Assembly: GCA_030615605.1 (NCBI GenBank)
Contig: JAUWYY010000003.1
Location: 62,001 to 126,000 of the forward strand
Direction of reading: 5' to 3'
From: a bacterium
GTDB lineage: Bacteria > Armatimonadota > Zipacnadia > Zipacnadales > Zipacnadaceae
DNA: 64,000 nt
A program made the position numbers and the translations under genes. The first letter of the stretch is position 1; each line of letters opens with the position of its first letter. Below, piece by piece: positions 29,771-38,763 of the stretch. The notes below the pieces were generated by a model. That model worked only from the letters and a program-made list of their open reading frames with translations. It had not been told where the DNA came from and searched no databases.

Positions 29771-30586
29771 TCACAGATTGCGCTCGCGCTCGAGGTGAGC
29801 CTGGTAGATTATTTCGAGCAGCCGCTCAGGGCCTTCGCCCTCCGCCAGCGTTAGCCCGGGGAACTGCTCCTGCAAGGTGGCGGCTATGCGCGTTGCTAGC
29901 TGGCTGCGCATGTCAGCAGACAGTTCGCTGCGTCGTTCAATGAAGCGGCATACCGTCCGAATCTGCTCAGGACTAAGCGAACTTACATAGCCTCGCGCCC
30001 GGCGCACTGCCGGGTCATCGGCTTCTGCCAGGTCATCTGGCTCCTCACCCAGTTCAGCCGCCTCTTCTTCGCCGGGATATTCCCAAAGTCGCTCCTTGAC
30101 CACGATTGTGCCTGCCGCCAGGTCTCCAATCCGCTGGCTGGCCCTCGTGAAGAAGGCGAAGGCACCTCCGGCGAGGTAGAAAATGGGGAAACTGTCCACC
30201 ATCCGCAATATATTGCGGATGGCCGAGGCGGCAAAGCCGATAGAACCGCCCCCCGCCCTAATCACCCGCATCCCGCCTATGCGCTTCCCCGGTGTCTGCC
30301 CGTTCCAGATCAGCTCAAAGACAGTAAAATAAGCCAGCACCAGCAACGTCATGGAAAAGACAATGATGACCATCGTTATCGGCAGCCCGGCAGCCTCGCC
30401 CAGGTCCGGCAAAGTCCAGTTCAAGAGCTGATTAGCCGCCCCTAGTAGAATCAGCACCACCAGCAGCCCCACACCCTGGATTAGCGTGTCCAGCACCAGC
30501 GCCAGAAAGCGCGAGCCCAGCCCGGCTAGCTCATAGCTAAACTGGACATGCTCCGGCGTCTCGATGATAACCCGATCCTGCTGCAT
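29771..30586 (-). CDS. RDD family membrane protein
   Basis: GLGSRFLALVLDTLIQGVGLLVVLIL...ELIWNGQTPGKRIGGMRVIRAGGGSIGFAASAIRNILRMVD. Confidence 0.88.
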   Translation of the reverse strand: MQQDRVIIETPEHVQFSYELAGLGSRFLALVLDTLIQGVGLLVVLILLGAANQLLNWTLPDLGEAAGLPITMVIIVFSMTLLVLAYFTVFELIWNGQTPGKRIGGMRVIRAGGGSIGFAASAIRNILRMVDSFPIFYLAGGAFAFFTRASQRIGDLAAGTIVVKERLWEYPGEEEAAELGEEPDDLAEADDPAVRRARGYVSSLSPEQIRTVCRFIERRSELSADMRSQLATRIAATLQEQFPGLTLAEGEGPERLLEIIYQAHLERERNL

Positions 30587-30646
30587 CTGACTTACCCTTC
30601 ACTACCGAAAAGTGATATAATAGTCATAACTGACTGCTGAAAGCGA

Positions 30647-31645
30647 GTGATTTCTATTCCCAACCAATCGCAACAGTGGGAACGACTAGCCGAGCTGGTC
30701 AACCGCGCCCAGCGCCGCGGCCTGGGCAAGCTGCGGGCTGAAGAGCTTGACGAACTGGGTGCCCTATACCGGCAGGCCACTGCCGCCCTGGCCCGGGCCA
30801 ATAGCCAGGGGCGCGATGCCGAAATGATTGAGTACCTGAATCAACTGGTCGGTCGCGCCCACGGCCTGGTCTACGGGCGGCGCAGTCGGCCTCCGGTACG
30901 TCTGGGTCATCTATTCGGCGCCGAGATTCCCCAGACCTTCCGCGAGAATTGGCGGTATGTGGCGGTAGCCGCCGGCATCACCGTTGCCGTCGCTGCTCTG
31001 GCCTACCTGCTGGTCAGCATTGACTACCGCTGGTCAGCCACGCTGCTGGGCCCCTGCTCCCCCGAGGCCATCGAAGACTTCGCCACCTCCGACAAGCCCG
31101 CCGGTGAGTACTTCGCTGAGACTGCCCAAATGCTGGGCGGAGCCAATTTCTCAGCCATGCTGATGAGCAACAATATCCAGGTAGCCCTGAAGGCCTTCGC
31201 GCTGGGCGTCACTCTGGGCCTCGGGACATTGTATGTGCTGATAATGAACGGCCTGATGCTGGGTGCCTTTCTGGGCATTGGTGCCCACTGCGGGCGCCTG
31301 GCCGACCTGGTGGCCGTGGTCATCCCTCACGGAGCCATCGAAATACCCGCGATCTTCATCGCCGCCGGAGCCGGGCTGATGATGGGCTATGCGCTAATCA
31401 ACCCCGGCGATCGATTGCGCGGTGACGCCTTTCGCATCGCCGCAGTCAAGGCGGTAAAGCTGGCCGTGGGGACGGTGCCGCTATTCGTGGTGGCTGCACT
31501 CATCGAGGGCCTGCTCAGTCCCCAGCATGCCGGACCACTCGCCCTTAATGAGACCCGGTTCCTGCTAGGGGCGCTGGCCTTCGCAGCACTTGCGCTATAT
31601 TTAGGCTACGGAGACAGGATTCTCACTCGCGAACGCCGTTCGTAG
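30647..31645 (+). CDS. SpoIIM (stage II sporulation protein M) family membrane protein
   Basis: WERLAELVNRAQRRGLGKLRAEELDELGALYRQATAALARA...MLMSNNIQVALKAFALGVTLGLGTLYVLIMNGLMLGAFLG...IPHGAIEIPAIFIAAGAGLMMGYALI; GTG start. Confidence 0.88.
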   Translation: MISIPNQSQQWERLAELVNRAQRRGLGKLRAEELDELGALYRQATAALARANSQGRDAEMIEYLNQLVGRAHGLVYGRRSRPPVRLGHLFGAEIPQTFRENWRYVAVAAGITVAVAALAYLLVSIDYRWSATLLGPCSPEAIEDFATSDKPAGEYFAETAQMLGGANFSAMLMSNNIQVALKAFALGVTLGLGTLYVLIMNGLMLGAFLGIGAHCGRLADLVAVVIPHGAIEIPAIFIAAGAGLMMGYALINPGDRLRGDAFRIAAVKAVKLAVGTVPLFVVAALIEGLLSPQHAGPLALNETRFLLGALAFAALALYLGYGDRILTRERRS

Positions 31646-31682
31646 CCACAGTTCTTTATGCGCCCAGACCGCTCTCAGATAG

Positions 31683-33161
31683 TCAGAAGGGATATACCGG
31701 CACCAGCGTCGCATGAAGAACGATGGCAAAGCAGACCTGCAGGCCAATGAGCGCCGCTCCCACCCACACGAATCTGGAGTCAGACAGCCTGGCAACATAA
31801 TAAGCCACGGGCAGCGCTGCCAGGGGCATAAGAAAGACCCAGATGCGCCCCACCTCTCCCCGCGTGGAGCCAGAAAGCAACAATAGCGCTACAATAACGA
31901 GCAGGCCCATCACCAGCCCCTGGGGCAGGGCCGGCCAGCGCTGTTGTTTCAAGCCGTTGCAGATGGCAGCTACTGACATCGTAGCCAGAGCTGGCCCCAT
32001 AAACATCAGAAAATCGTACAGATTCATTGGCAGCCACAACCAGTAGCTGCGACCGGCGGCGGCCAGTACTTGCCGATGTACAGCCACGGAGGCAGGAAGT
32101 GCAGTGAATATATTGTATTCCAGACCCGAGGAGAGTAGCTGATGGACGACAGCGAAGACCAGAATTCCCCATGCCACTCCCCGCAGATGCCGGCTCATCT
32201 CGTCCGGGTATGCCTGGCCCCACACGGGTATCGCCATAACCACTGCCATCACCAGCAGAATTGCATACCCAAAGCTCCACAGCAGCATCACTGTCGCGCC
32301 CAGCGCCGCCAGTATATACAGCCACACTTCCCCCCGGCGGAGGGCCAGCATCCACAGCCACAGGTAAGTGAGCGCCAACACCATCCCAATGCCATCAATG
32401 CTGGGCACGAAGTGCAACAATGAGGGCACCGTACCCGCCAGCAAAGCCGCTATCAGGCCCGTGCGCCGGTCAAAGGCGACGGTGCCTATTCCGTAGGCCG
32501 GTAGCACCACCGCAGCTCCAAGTACGCTCAGAATGAAAGCAATGGGTACCGCGAGGGCGACATCTCGGCGGCTTATGGGCGCCTGGGTGAGACCGCGAGC
32601 TATCCCATGGAACTGGGCTGGGCTGATACCTCGCTGGGCAAGCGCAGTCTCGCCCCAGTCAATCACCCCGGGAGCATACTCAAGCCACTGACGCAGCAGA
32701 TAAAAGAAGATGATAGGGCCAGGTGGGTGAGTGCGGACACGATCGGGAACTCGGCTGCTGGCGACCCGCTCGGCGTGATAAGAAAAGGCATCGCTGACGC
32801 CGCTTAGTGACAGCGCCTGGCCGTAGTAGCCCATCGAGGTGTCACTAATGATCGCCAGAGCGCCGCTGGCCCAGAGACCCGGATCGCTGGCCGTCAGGCC
32901 GACGGCAGCGAGCAAACTGGCTACCAGGATTGCTGCAAGCAGCACTGCCGCAGTACGCCGCGTCGGTTGGCGGTCTGAACGCAACTTCGCCAGGACCAGT
33001 ACCCCTGCACCTATCGCTGCACCCACGGCCACCGCTGCTGCCAGGCTCGGCAGTACCGCCACCGCGCGCCGGCGCCATTCCCACTGGCCGGGTACACCCA
33101 GCGGCAGCCAGTCCAGCCACAACAGCACCACCGCTATCCCCGTAATACAACCCCCAACCAC
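31683..33161 (-). CDS. Polytopic membrane protein, possible GT-C type glycosyltransferase
   Basis: 492 aa with many TM helices; loop motif RVRTHPPGPIIFFYLLRQWLEY resembles the HPPG loop seen in ArnT/PMT-like proteins. Confidence 0.45.
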   Translation of the reverse strand: MVGGCITGIAVVLLWLDWLPLGVPGQWEWRRRAVAVLPSLAAAVAVGAAIGAGVLVLAKLRSDRQPTRRTAAVLLAAILVASLLAAVGLTASDPGLWASGALAIISDTSMGYYGQALSLSGVSDAFSYHAERVASSRVPDRVRTHPPGPIIFFYLLRQWLEYAPGVIDWGETALAQRGISPAQFHGIARGLTQAPISRRDVALAVPIAFILSVLGAAVVLPAYGIGTVAFDRRTGLIAALLAGTVPSLLHFVPSIDGIGMVLALTYLWLWMLALRRGEVWLYILAALGATVMLLWSFGYAILLVMAVVMAIPVWGQAYPDEMSRHLRGVAWGILVFAVVHQLLSSGLEYNIFTALPASVAVHRQVLAAAGRSYWLWLPMNLYDFLMFMGPALATMSVAAICNGLKQQRWPALPQGLVMGLLVIVALLLLSGSTRGEVGRIWVFLMPLAALPVAYYVARLSDSRFVWVGAALIGLQVCFAIVLHATLVPVYPF

Positions 33162-33169
33162 CCCTGCAT

Positions 33170-33790
33170 TTACCTGACTGGCTCGGCTTCGTCGGGGGGC
33201 GATAACTGGTCTTCCTCCTGGGCATCCAATGATTGTTGGCGCACCGACTCGGCCAGCCCCTCAGCGAGCTTCTCGGCCTCAAGCGGGCCTAACCGAGGCA
33301 GTTCATCAAGGTCGCGCAGCCCGAAGCTGCTCAGAAAGTGCGACGTAGTCTTTAGCAGAAACGGGCGTCCCGCTGCCTGCTTGCGGCCAGCCACTTCTAC
33401 CAGGCCCTTTTCCAGCAAGGTATTGACCACTCCCGAGGAATTCACGCCGCGAAACTCATCAATCTCCGGCCGCGTAACTGGCTGCCGGTAGGCGATGATG
33501 GCCACCGTCTCCAGCGCCGCCACTGACAACCGTTCCGGCTCAGGCTCCAGCAACTGCTCGACAAAGTCAGCATACTCCGGACGCGTGGCCAGATTATAGC
33601 CGCCGGCCAGCTCAACCAAGCACAGGCCCCGATCTTCAAGTCTTTGCTGCAACTGGTCGATCAGCACGGCCATCCGCTGTTCAGCCACACCCAAAGCCTC
33701 CGCCAGCTTCGCCTCGCTGACCGGCTTGTTGCTGGCAAACAGCAGACATTCAATTGCACAACACAAATCCGCTGAGGTCAATCCAAGCAT
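33170..33790 (-). CDS. scpB: Segregation and condensation protein B
   Basis: IECLLFASNKPVSEAKLAEALGV...VAALETVAIIAYRQPVTRPEIDEFRGVNSSGVVNTLLEKGLVEVAGRKQAAGRPFLLKTTSHFLSSFGL. Confidence 0.94.
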   Translation of the reverse strand: MLGLTSADLCCAIECLLFASNKPVSEAKLAEALGVAEQRMAVLIDQLQQRLEDRGLCLVELAGGYNLATRPEYADFVEQLLEPEPERLSVAALETVAIIAYRQPVTRPEIDEFRGVNSSGVVNTLLEKGLVEVAGRKQAAGRPFLLKTTSHFLSSFGLRDLDELPRLGPLEAEKLAEGLAESVRQQSLDAQEEDQLSPPDEAEPVR

Positions 33791-33828
33791 CTCTCCCCGG
33801 GGATGGTAGCTAATTTGACGTAATCGAG

Positions 33829-34638
33829 CTAATCCGCGTCGGCAGGCGACTCACTGACACGTTGGGCATTCGGAATCAGGCGAATGACAATCTCGGCCCC
33901 CGCCCCCTCCTGATGAACCTGGATACAACCCCGGCGGATCAGCTCCAGGATGGCCAGGAAGGTAACAATAATGATCTGCCGGGTGACTGGAGTGCCCACC
34001 AATTGTGCAAAGGGCAGAGGCCCTGCTTCGGCCGCCCGGAGCTGAAACAACAGCTCTCCGATACGCTCAGGGAGGGTCACTGGCGGCCGCTCCACGCTAT
34101 GCACGGATTGCTCGGCGCGGGCTTTTTCGAGCAGATCCTGCACCGCGCCAACCAGGTCAAATATCGAGATATCTCCCAGGCGGACAAAGCCATTGGGCAA
34201 GTCATCGTCATCACTCAGGGAGCGCACGTACAGGTGCTGGCGCTGTTGACGCGATTCGTCCAGCACCTGAGCAGCTTCCTTGAAAGCCCGGTACTGGGCC
34301 ACCCGCTGCCGCATCCGCCCCAGCAGCTCCAACTCCTCGTCTTCATCTGGTTCAACTTCCTCCACAGTTACCGGCAGAAGATGGCGTGATTTGATCTGCA
34401 GCAGCGTTGCCGCAGTAACGATAAACTCCCCGGCCACCGCAATATTTACCGCCTGCATGGCCTCCAGGTAGGCCAGGTATTGACCGGTGATCTCAGCCAG
34501 GCAGACCTCGGATATGTCCAACTCTTCGCGCCTGACCAGATACACCAGCAGGTCTATCGGGCCTGCGAAAATCTCGATCCTCACCGGATAACCAGTGAAA
34601 AGATCCCGATCCAATTCTTCGGTCAGCGTTGCATCCAT
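33829..34638 (-). CDS. scpA: Segregation and condensation protein A
   Basis: YPVRIEIFAGPIDLLVYLVRREELDISEVCLAEITGQYLAYLEAM...GEFIVTAATLLQIKSRHLLP. Confidence 0.93.
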   Translation of the reverse strand: MDATLTEELDRDLFTGYPVRIEIFAGPIDLLVYLVRREELDISEVCLAEITGQYLAYLEAMQAVNIAVAGEFIVTAATLLQIKSRHLLPVTVEEVEPDEDEELELLGRMRQRVAQYRAFKEAAQVLDESRQQRQHLYVRSLSDDDDLPNGFVRLGDISIFDLVGAVQDLLEKARAEQSVHSVERPPVTLPERIGELLFQLRAAEAGPLPFAQLVGTPVTRQIIIVTFLAILELIRRGCIQVHQEGAGAEIVIRLIPNAQRVSESPADAD

Positions 34639-34658
34639 GGTTGGACCAGGTGAAGTTG

Positions 34659-35741
34659 CTATCTACCGGTAGTAGTCTCTATGCGGCACATATCGCCGAC
34701 GATTACCCGCGTTGGCTGCGAGCAGCAGCCTTCGCCCTGCAGGAACACCTGCCGGCCGATCCCCGAGTCCACCAGCCCTCCAGGGAAATTCTCGATACAA
34801 GTGCCGTCTTCTATGATACAATTTCGCAACTTTGCAGCGATAACCCGGCAGTTATCACCAATTGACACGCTCGGCCCGATGTCACTGTTAGCCAGGACTG
34901 AATCCTTCCCCACCAGGCAGGGCCCCGACAACGCACAACTGGTGATCTGTGTGCCCACGCCTATACCTATCGCGCCATCGGTGCTGCTGGCCTCATTTAT
35001 TACACCATGGACGGCCAGATCAAGTTGATCCAGGTAGAAACGGTTGATACGCAGCAGATCCGGGGGCGCGGCGGCATCTTCCCAGAATCCGGTCAATTCG
35101 TGGGCCATCACCTTGCCGCCGTCGTCCAGCAATTGCTGGATAGCATCGGTGATCTCATACTCTCCGCGAGCCGAGGGGGCGATGCGATCAATCGCCTCCA
35201 GGATCGACGGCTGAAAAACGTAAACGCCAACAATCGCCAGGTTGCTGGGAGGATCGGGCGGCTTCTCCACCAGCCCGGCTACCTGGCCGTCGCGCATCTC
35301 CACCACACCGTACTGGCGGGGATCGTCCACCTGCTTGACCAGGATAGTAGCTTCGGCCTCGGTGCGTTCGAACTCACCAACAAACTCACTCAGCGGCTGC
35401 TCCAGGGCATTATCGCCCAGGTACATCAGAAAGGCATCATCATCCAAGAAGTCGCGAGCGCACTTGACGGCATGGGCCAGGCCTAGCGGTTCGGGCTGAA
35501 CCAGATAGGTGGCGCTCATTCCCCAGGCAGCGCCATCTCCCACGAACTCGCGGATAGCCTCTTCTTGAGGCGGTGTGATCACACCAACCTGCTCGATGCC
35601 GGCTTCGCTGAGTGCCTCCAGTATCCATCCCAGCAGCGGCTGACCGGCAACACTCATCAGGTGCTTGGGTACCGAGAAGCTTAGGGGGCGCAGGCGCGTG
35701 CCCTCACCAGCACACAGAACTATGGCTTTGCGGACCGCCAC
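34659..35741 (-). CDS. Sugar-phosphate nucleotidylyltransferase (long RmlA-type with C-terminal beta-helix)
   Basis: KAIVLCAGEGTRLRPLSFSVPKHLMSVAGQPLLGWILEAL; LGDNALEQPL; C-terminal hexapeptide-like repeats. Confidence 0.87.
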   Translation of the reverse strand: MAVRKAIVLCAGEGTRLRPLSFSVPKHLMSVAGQPLLGWILEALSEAGIEQVGVITPPQEEAIREFVGDGAAWGMSATYLVQPEPLGLAHAVKCARDFLDDDAFLMYLGDNALEQPLSEFVGEFERTEAEATILVKQVDDPRQYGVVEMRDGQVAGLVEKPPDPPSNLAIVGVYVFQPSILEAIDRIAPSARGEYEITDAIQQLLDDGGKVMAHELTGFWEDAAAPPDLLRINRFYLDQLDLAVHGVINEASSTDGAIGIGVGTQITSCALSGPCLVGKDSVLANSDIGPSVSIGDNCRVIAAKLRNCIIEDGTCIENFPGGLVDSGIGRQVFLQGEGCCSQPTRVIVGDMCRIETTTGR

Positions 35742-35777
35742 TGCATATCACCTCACCGATTCGGTCTATTGGCTTCG

Positions 35778-36761
35778 TCATAGCTTCATTGCCGCGCGGA
35801 CATCTTCCATCGTCGCCGCGGCCACCTGCCGGGCCTGCTCAGCTCCACTAGCCAGCACATCCCGTACCAAATCCCGGTCAGCTTCCAGCTCGCGGCGCCG
35901 CTCCATCATCGGAGCCAGTGTCGCCAGCAGCTTCTTGGTGACCTCCGCCTTGCAATTCACACAGCCTAGCTCACCAGCCTCGCACGCCTCTCTTATCGAC
36001 GCGATGCGCTCCTTATTATACATACCCTGAAAGACGAACACCGGACACTCGTCGGGATGGCCGGCATCGCCTTGATATATCTTCGTCGGATCAGTGAACA
36101 TCTTGCGAATCTTCTGCTCGATCTCGTCAGGCTCGTCAGCCAGATCTATGGTGTTGCCGTACGACTTGCTCATCTTTCGCCCATCAGTGCCTGGCACCAG
36201 GGCAAACTCGCTGAACATCGCCTGCGGCTCGGGAAAAACCTTGCCGTAGAAGTTGTTAAAGCGCCGCACGATCTCGCGAGTAAGCTCCAGGTGGGGCAGT
36301 TGGTCCTTGCCGATGGGCACGGTATCGGCCTTATAGATTATGATATCGGCCGCCTGCAGGACCGGATAGCCCAAAAAGCCGTAGCCAGCGGTCTTCTCTT
36401 CGCCGATCTGATCTCTTTGTTCCTTGTATGTGGGACAGCGTTCCAGCCACGAGACCGGCGTGACCATCGAGAGTAACAGGTGTAATTCGGCGTGCTCTTT
36501 GACGTCAGACTGGACAAATAGCACGCTGCGCTCCGGGTCGAGGCCAGCGGCCAGCCAATCAATGGCCACCTGCTCGATATTCTCGCGCAGCATCTCGGTA
36601 TCTTCAAAGTCAGTGGTCAGCGCATGCCAGTCGGCGATCTCAAAGAAACACTCATAATCGTCCTGCAGACTGGCCCAGTTGCGCAGAGTCCCCTCCAGGT
36701 GCCCCAGATGCAACTGCCCGGTGGGGCGATGACCACTGAGGATACGTCCTTTCTTAGCCAC
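35778..36761 (-). CDS. trpS: Tryptophanyl-tRNA synthetase
   Basis: GRILSGHRPTGQLHLGHLEGTLRNW, FSEFALVPGTDGRKMSKSYGNTIDL. Start chosen at GTG 36761 after GGAGGG; track ORF is extended to 37040. Confidence 0.94.
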   Translation of the reverse strand: MAKKGRILSGHRPTGQLHLGHLEGTLRNWASLQDDYECFFEIADWHALTTDFEDTEMLRENIEQVAIDWLAAGLDPERSVLFVQSDVKEHAELHLLLSMVTPVSWLERCPTYKEQRDQIGEEKTAGYGFLGYPVLQAADIIIYKADTVPIGKDQLPHLELTREIVRRFNNFYGKVFPEPQAMFSEFALVPGTDGRKMSKSYGNTIDLADEPDEIEQKIRKMFTDPTKIYQGDAGHPDECPVFVFQGMYNKERIASIREACEAGELGCVNCKAEVTKKLLATLAPMMERRRELEADRDLVRDVLASGAEQARQVAAATMEDVRAAMKL

Positions 36762-36793
36762 AATGAACCCTCCGTATATGATCGTACAATCTG

Positions 36794-37423
36794 CTAAAAT
36801 GGCGAGGGTAGGCCTGTAAGTAGATAATATAGTAATCCAGAAGGAATTACAACCACACTCCACAACACACCAGTGAAGACGAGCACAAGCAGAAGAACGA
36901 TCCCGTATCGGCTCATGAAAATCGCGTAGTCGCGGGCCTTCTCGTAAGGTAGTATGGCCTGCAGTATATGTGAACCGTCCAACGGGAACACGGGAATGAG
37001 GTTGAAGAAAGCCAAGAACAGGTTGATCAGCACAATCCATTGCAGTACCTGTCCATATTCCTCGGCAAACCCGAAGCGCAGCGGCATGGCGAACAGCGCC
37101 GCTGTAACGATATTCGTCCCCGGACCGGCCAGTGCGACCAGGGCATCATCGCGCCGGGGGTGGCCGAAGTTGGTCGGGTTTATCAGCACCGGCTTCCCCC
37201 ACCCCATCCCCAGCAGCAGGATCATAGTCGTGCCGATCGGATCGTAATGATCTATTGGATTGAGTGAGACCCGTCCCATCGCCCGGGGGGTGCCGTCACC
37301 AGCCATATCTGCCACCTTGGCATGGGCAAACTCATGCACCGTCAATGCAATTGTCACTGCCACCAGCCAGGACAGAATAAAGGCCGGGTCAAAGTTTCCA
37401 CTGAGCAACTGCTGAAGTAGCAT
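36794..37423 (-). CDS. Site-2 protease family (M50) zinc metalloprotease
   Basis: ALTVHEFAHAKVADMAGDGTPRAMGRVSLNPIDHYDPIGT...ALAGPGTNIVTA...LAFFNLIPVFPLDGSHIL. Confidence 0.92.
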   Translation of the reverse strand: MLLQQLLSGNFDPAFILSWLVAVTIALTVHEFAHAKVADMAGDGTPRAMGRVSLNPIDHYDPIGTTMILLLGMGWGKPVLINPTNFGHPRRDDALVALAGPGTNIVTAALFAMPLRFGFAEEYGQVLQWIVLINLFLAFFNLIPVFPLDGSHILQAILPYEKARDYAIFMSRYGIVLLLVLVFTGVLWSVVVIPSGLLYYLLTGLPSPF

Positions 37424-37438
37424 TATCGTCCTCAGTTC

Positions 37439-38731
37439 CTACTGCTGCTGCATGGACTCCAAGTATTCCAGCGCCGCCCGCAACTGCTCTTCGGGAGAGG
37501 CACCGGGATTATTAAGCTTCACTCGCAGCGCCTCCTGCAAGGCTTGCGAAAAAGCGGGTCCGGGCTGGGCGCCCGCCGCCAGCAGATCGTCGCCGGTAAT
37601 ATCTGACTCAACATGACGTAGCTCTCGCCAGTATTGTTGGATGCGCTTGCCCGCCATGGATGGCTCGCTGATGCTCAAGACGGCGGCAGTGACAATGTGA
37701 TAATGTTCTAGTGCAAAATACAATTCGGCAGGGCTGACCGAAGCGGCCATCAACTGCGGTGGGGGGCTGGCCAGCGCTGCCAGTGCCTGTGTAAGACTGG
37801 CTCCCTCCTTACCAGGCAACTGCAAGTAATCAATGAGCGTAGCGGCGGCGATGCCGGCATCATGGGCCACTAAGGCCAGACGGGCCAGAGCAGCAGCCCT
37901 TCCCGTCCCGGGCGCACCCAAAGCTTCCAGCACTGTCGGCAGCCTCTGCAACTTTCCGTGCAACTCGTGGCTAACCGGCCCGCTCAGGTGCATGCTGCTA
38001 AGCAGACCCAACTCGCCCATCCTCACCAGCACATCCGCGCCTGGTTCTTCTCCAACCAGCGGCAGCAGGACCTCAGCACGCCGCTGGGCGCTGACCAAGT
38101 CCAGCGCTGATGCATCAATTGCCGCCCCCAGTAGCTGGTGCGTGTGCTCTTCCAGCGAGAAACCAAGGCGCACCTCAAAGCCGACCGCGCGGATCAGCCG
38201 CGTCGGATCATCAACAAAGCTCTCATCATGCAACACCCTGATCAGGCCGGCGTGGAGATCGCGCTGACCTCCACGGGGGTCACACAGCTCCCCCCATCTG
38301 TCTGGATTCAGCGCTACGGCCAGCGCATTGATAGTAAAATCGCGCCTGGTTAGGTCCTCTTCGATGGATGCTGGCTGCACGGTGGGCAGTGCCCCGGGAT
38401 GCTGATAAGTTTCGCGCCGCGCCGTAGCAACATCCATATGACGCCCTGCAGGCAGCGTCACAGTTGCCGTCAAAAAGGGCTCGTGAACGATAACGCTGGC
38501 CTCCAACATCTCAGCCCAGGCCCGGGCGAAGCCCAACCCGTCGCCAACTGCTACCAGGTCCAGGTCAAGCTGCGCTCGCTGCAGCAGCAGATCTCGTACC
38601 GGCCCGCCCACCAGATACAGCTCGACACTCATATCCTGGGCAAGCTTGCCTGCTTCTCGCCGCAGAGCGAGCCCGTCAGCATCCAGACCGCGTTCCATCT
38701 GTTCCGACAGATTCTCTGCCATCTGATCCAT
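37439..38731 (-). CDS. CCA-adding enzyme / poly(A) polymerase family nucleotidyltransferase
   Basis: ELYLVGGPVRDLLLQRAQLDLDLVAVGDG; EDLTRRDFTINALAVALNPDRWGELCDPRGGQRDLHAGLIRVLHDESFVDDPTRLIRAVGFEVRLGF. Confidence 0.88.
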   Translation of the reverse strand: MDQMAENLSEQMERGLDADGLALRREAGKLAQDMSVELYLVGGPVRDLLLQRAQLDLDLVAVGDGLGFARAWAEMLEASVIVHEPFLTATVTLPAGRHMDVATARRETYQHPGALPTVQPASIEEDLTRRDFTINALAVALNPDRWGELCDPRGGQRDLHAGLIRVLHDESFVDDPTRLIRAVGFEVRLGFSLEEHTHQLLGAAIDASALDLVSAQRRAEVLLPLVGEEPGADVLVRMGELGLLSSMHLSGPVSHELHGKLQRLPTVLEALGAPGTGRAAALARLALVAHDAGIAAATLIDYLQLPGKEGASLTQALAALASPPPQLMAASVSPAELYFALEHYHIVTAAVLSISEPSMAGKRIQQYWRELRHVESDITGDDLLAAGAQPGPAFSQALQEALRVKLNNPGASPEEQLRAALEYLESMQQQ

Positions 38732-38763
38732 ATGAGCACGCTACTGCGGCCGCAGCAGTCACC

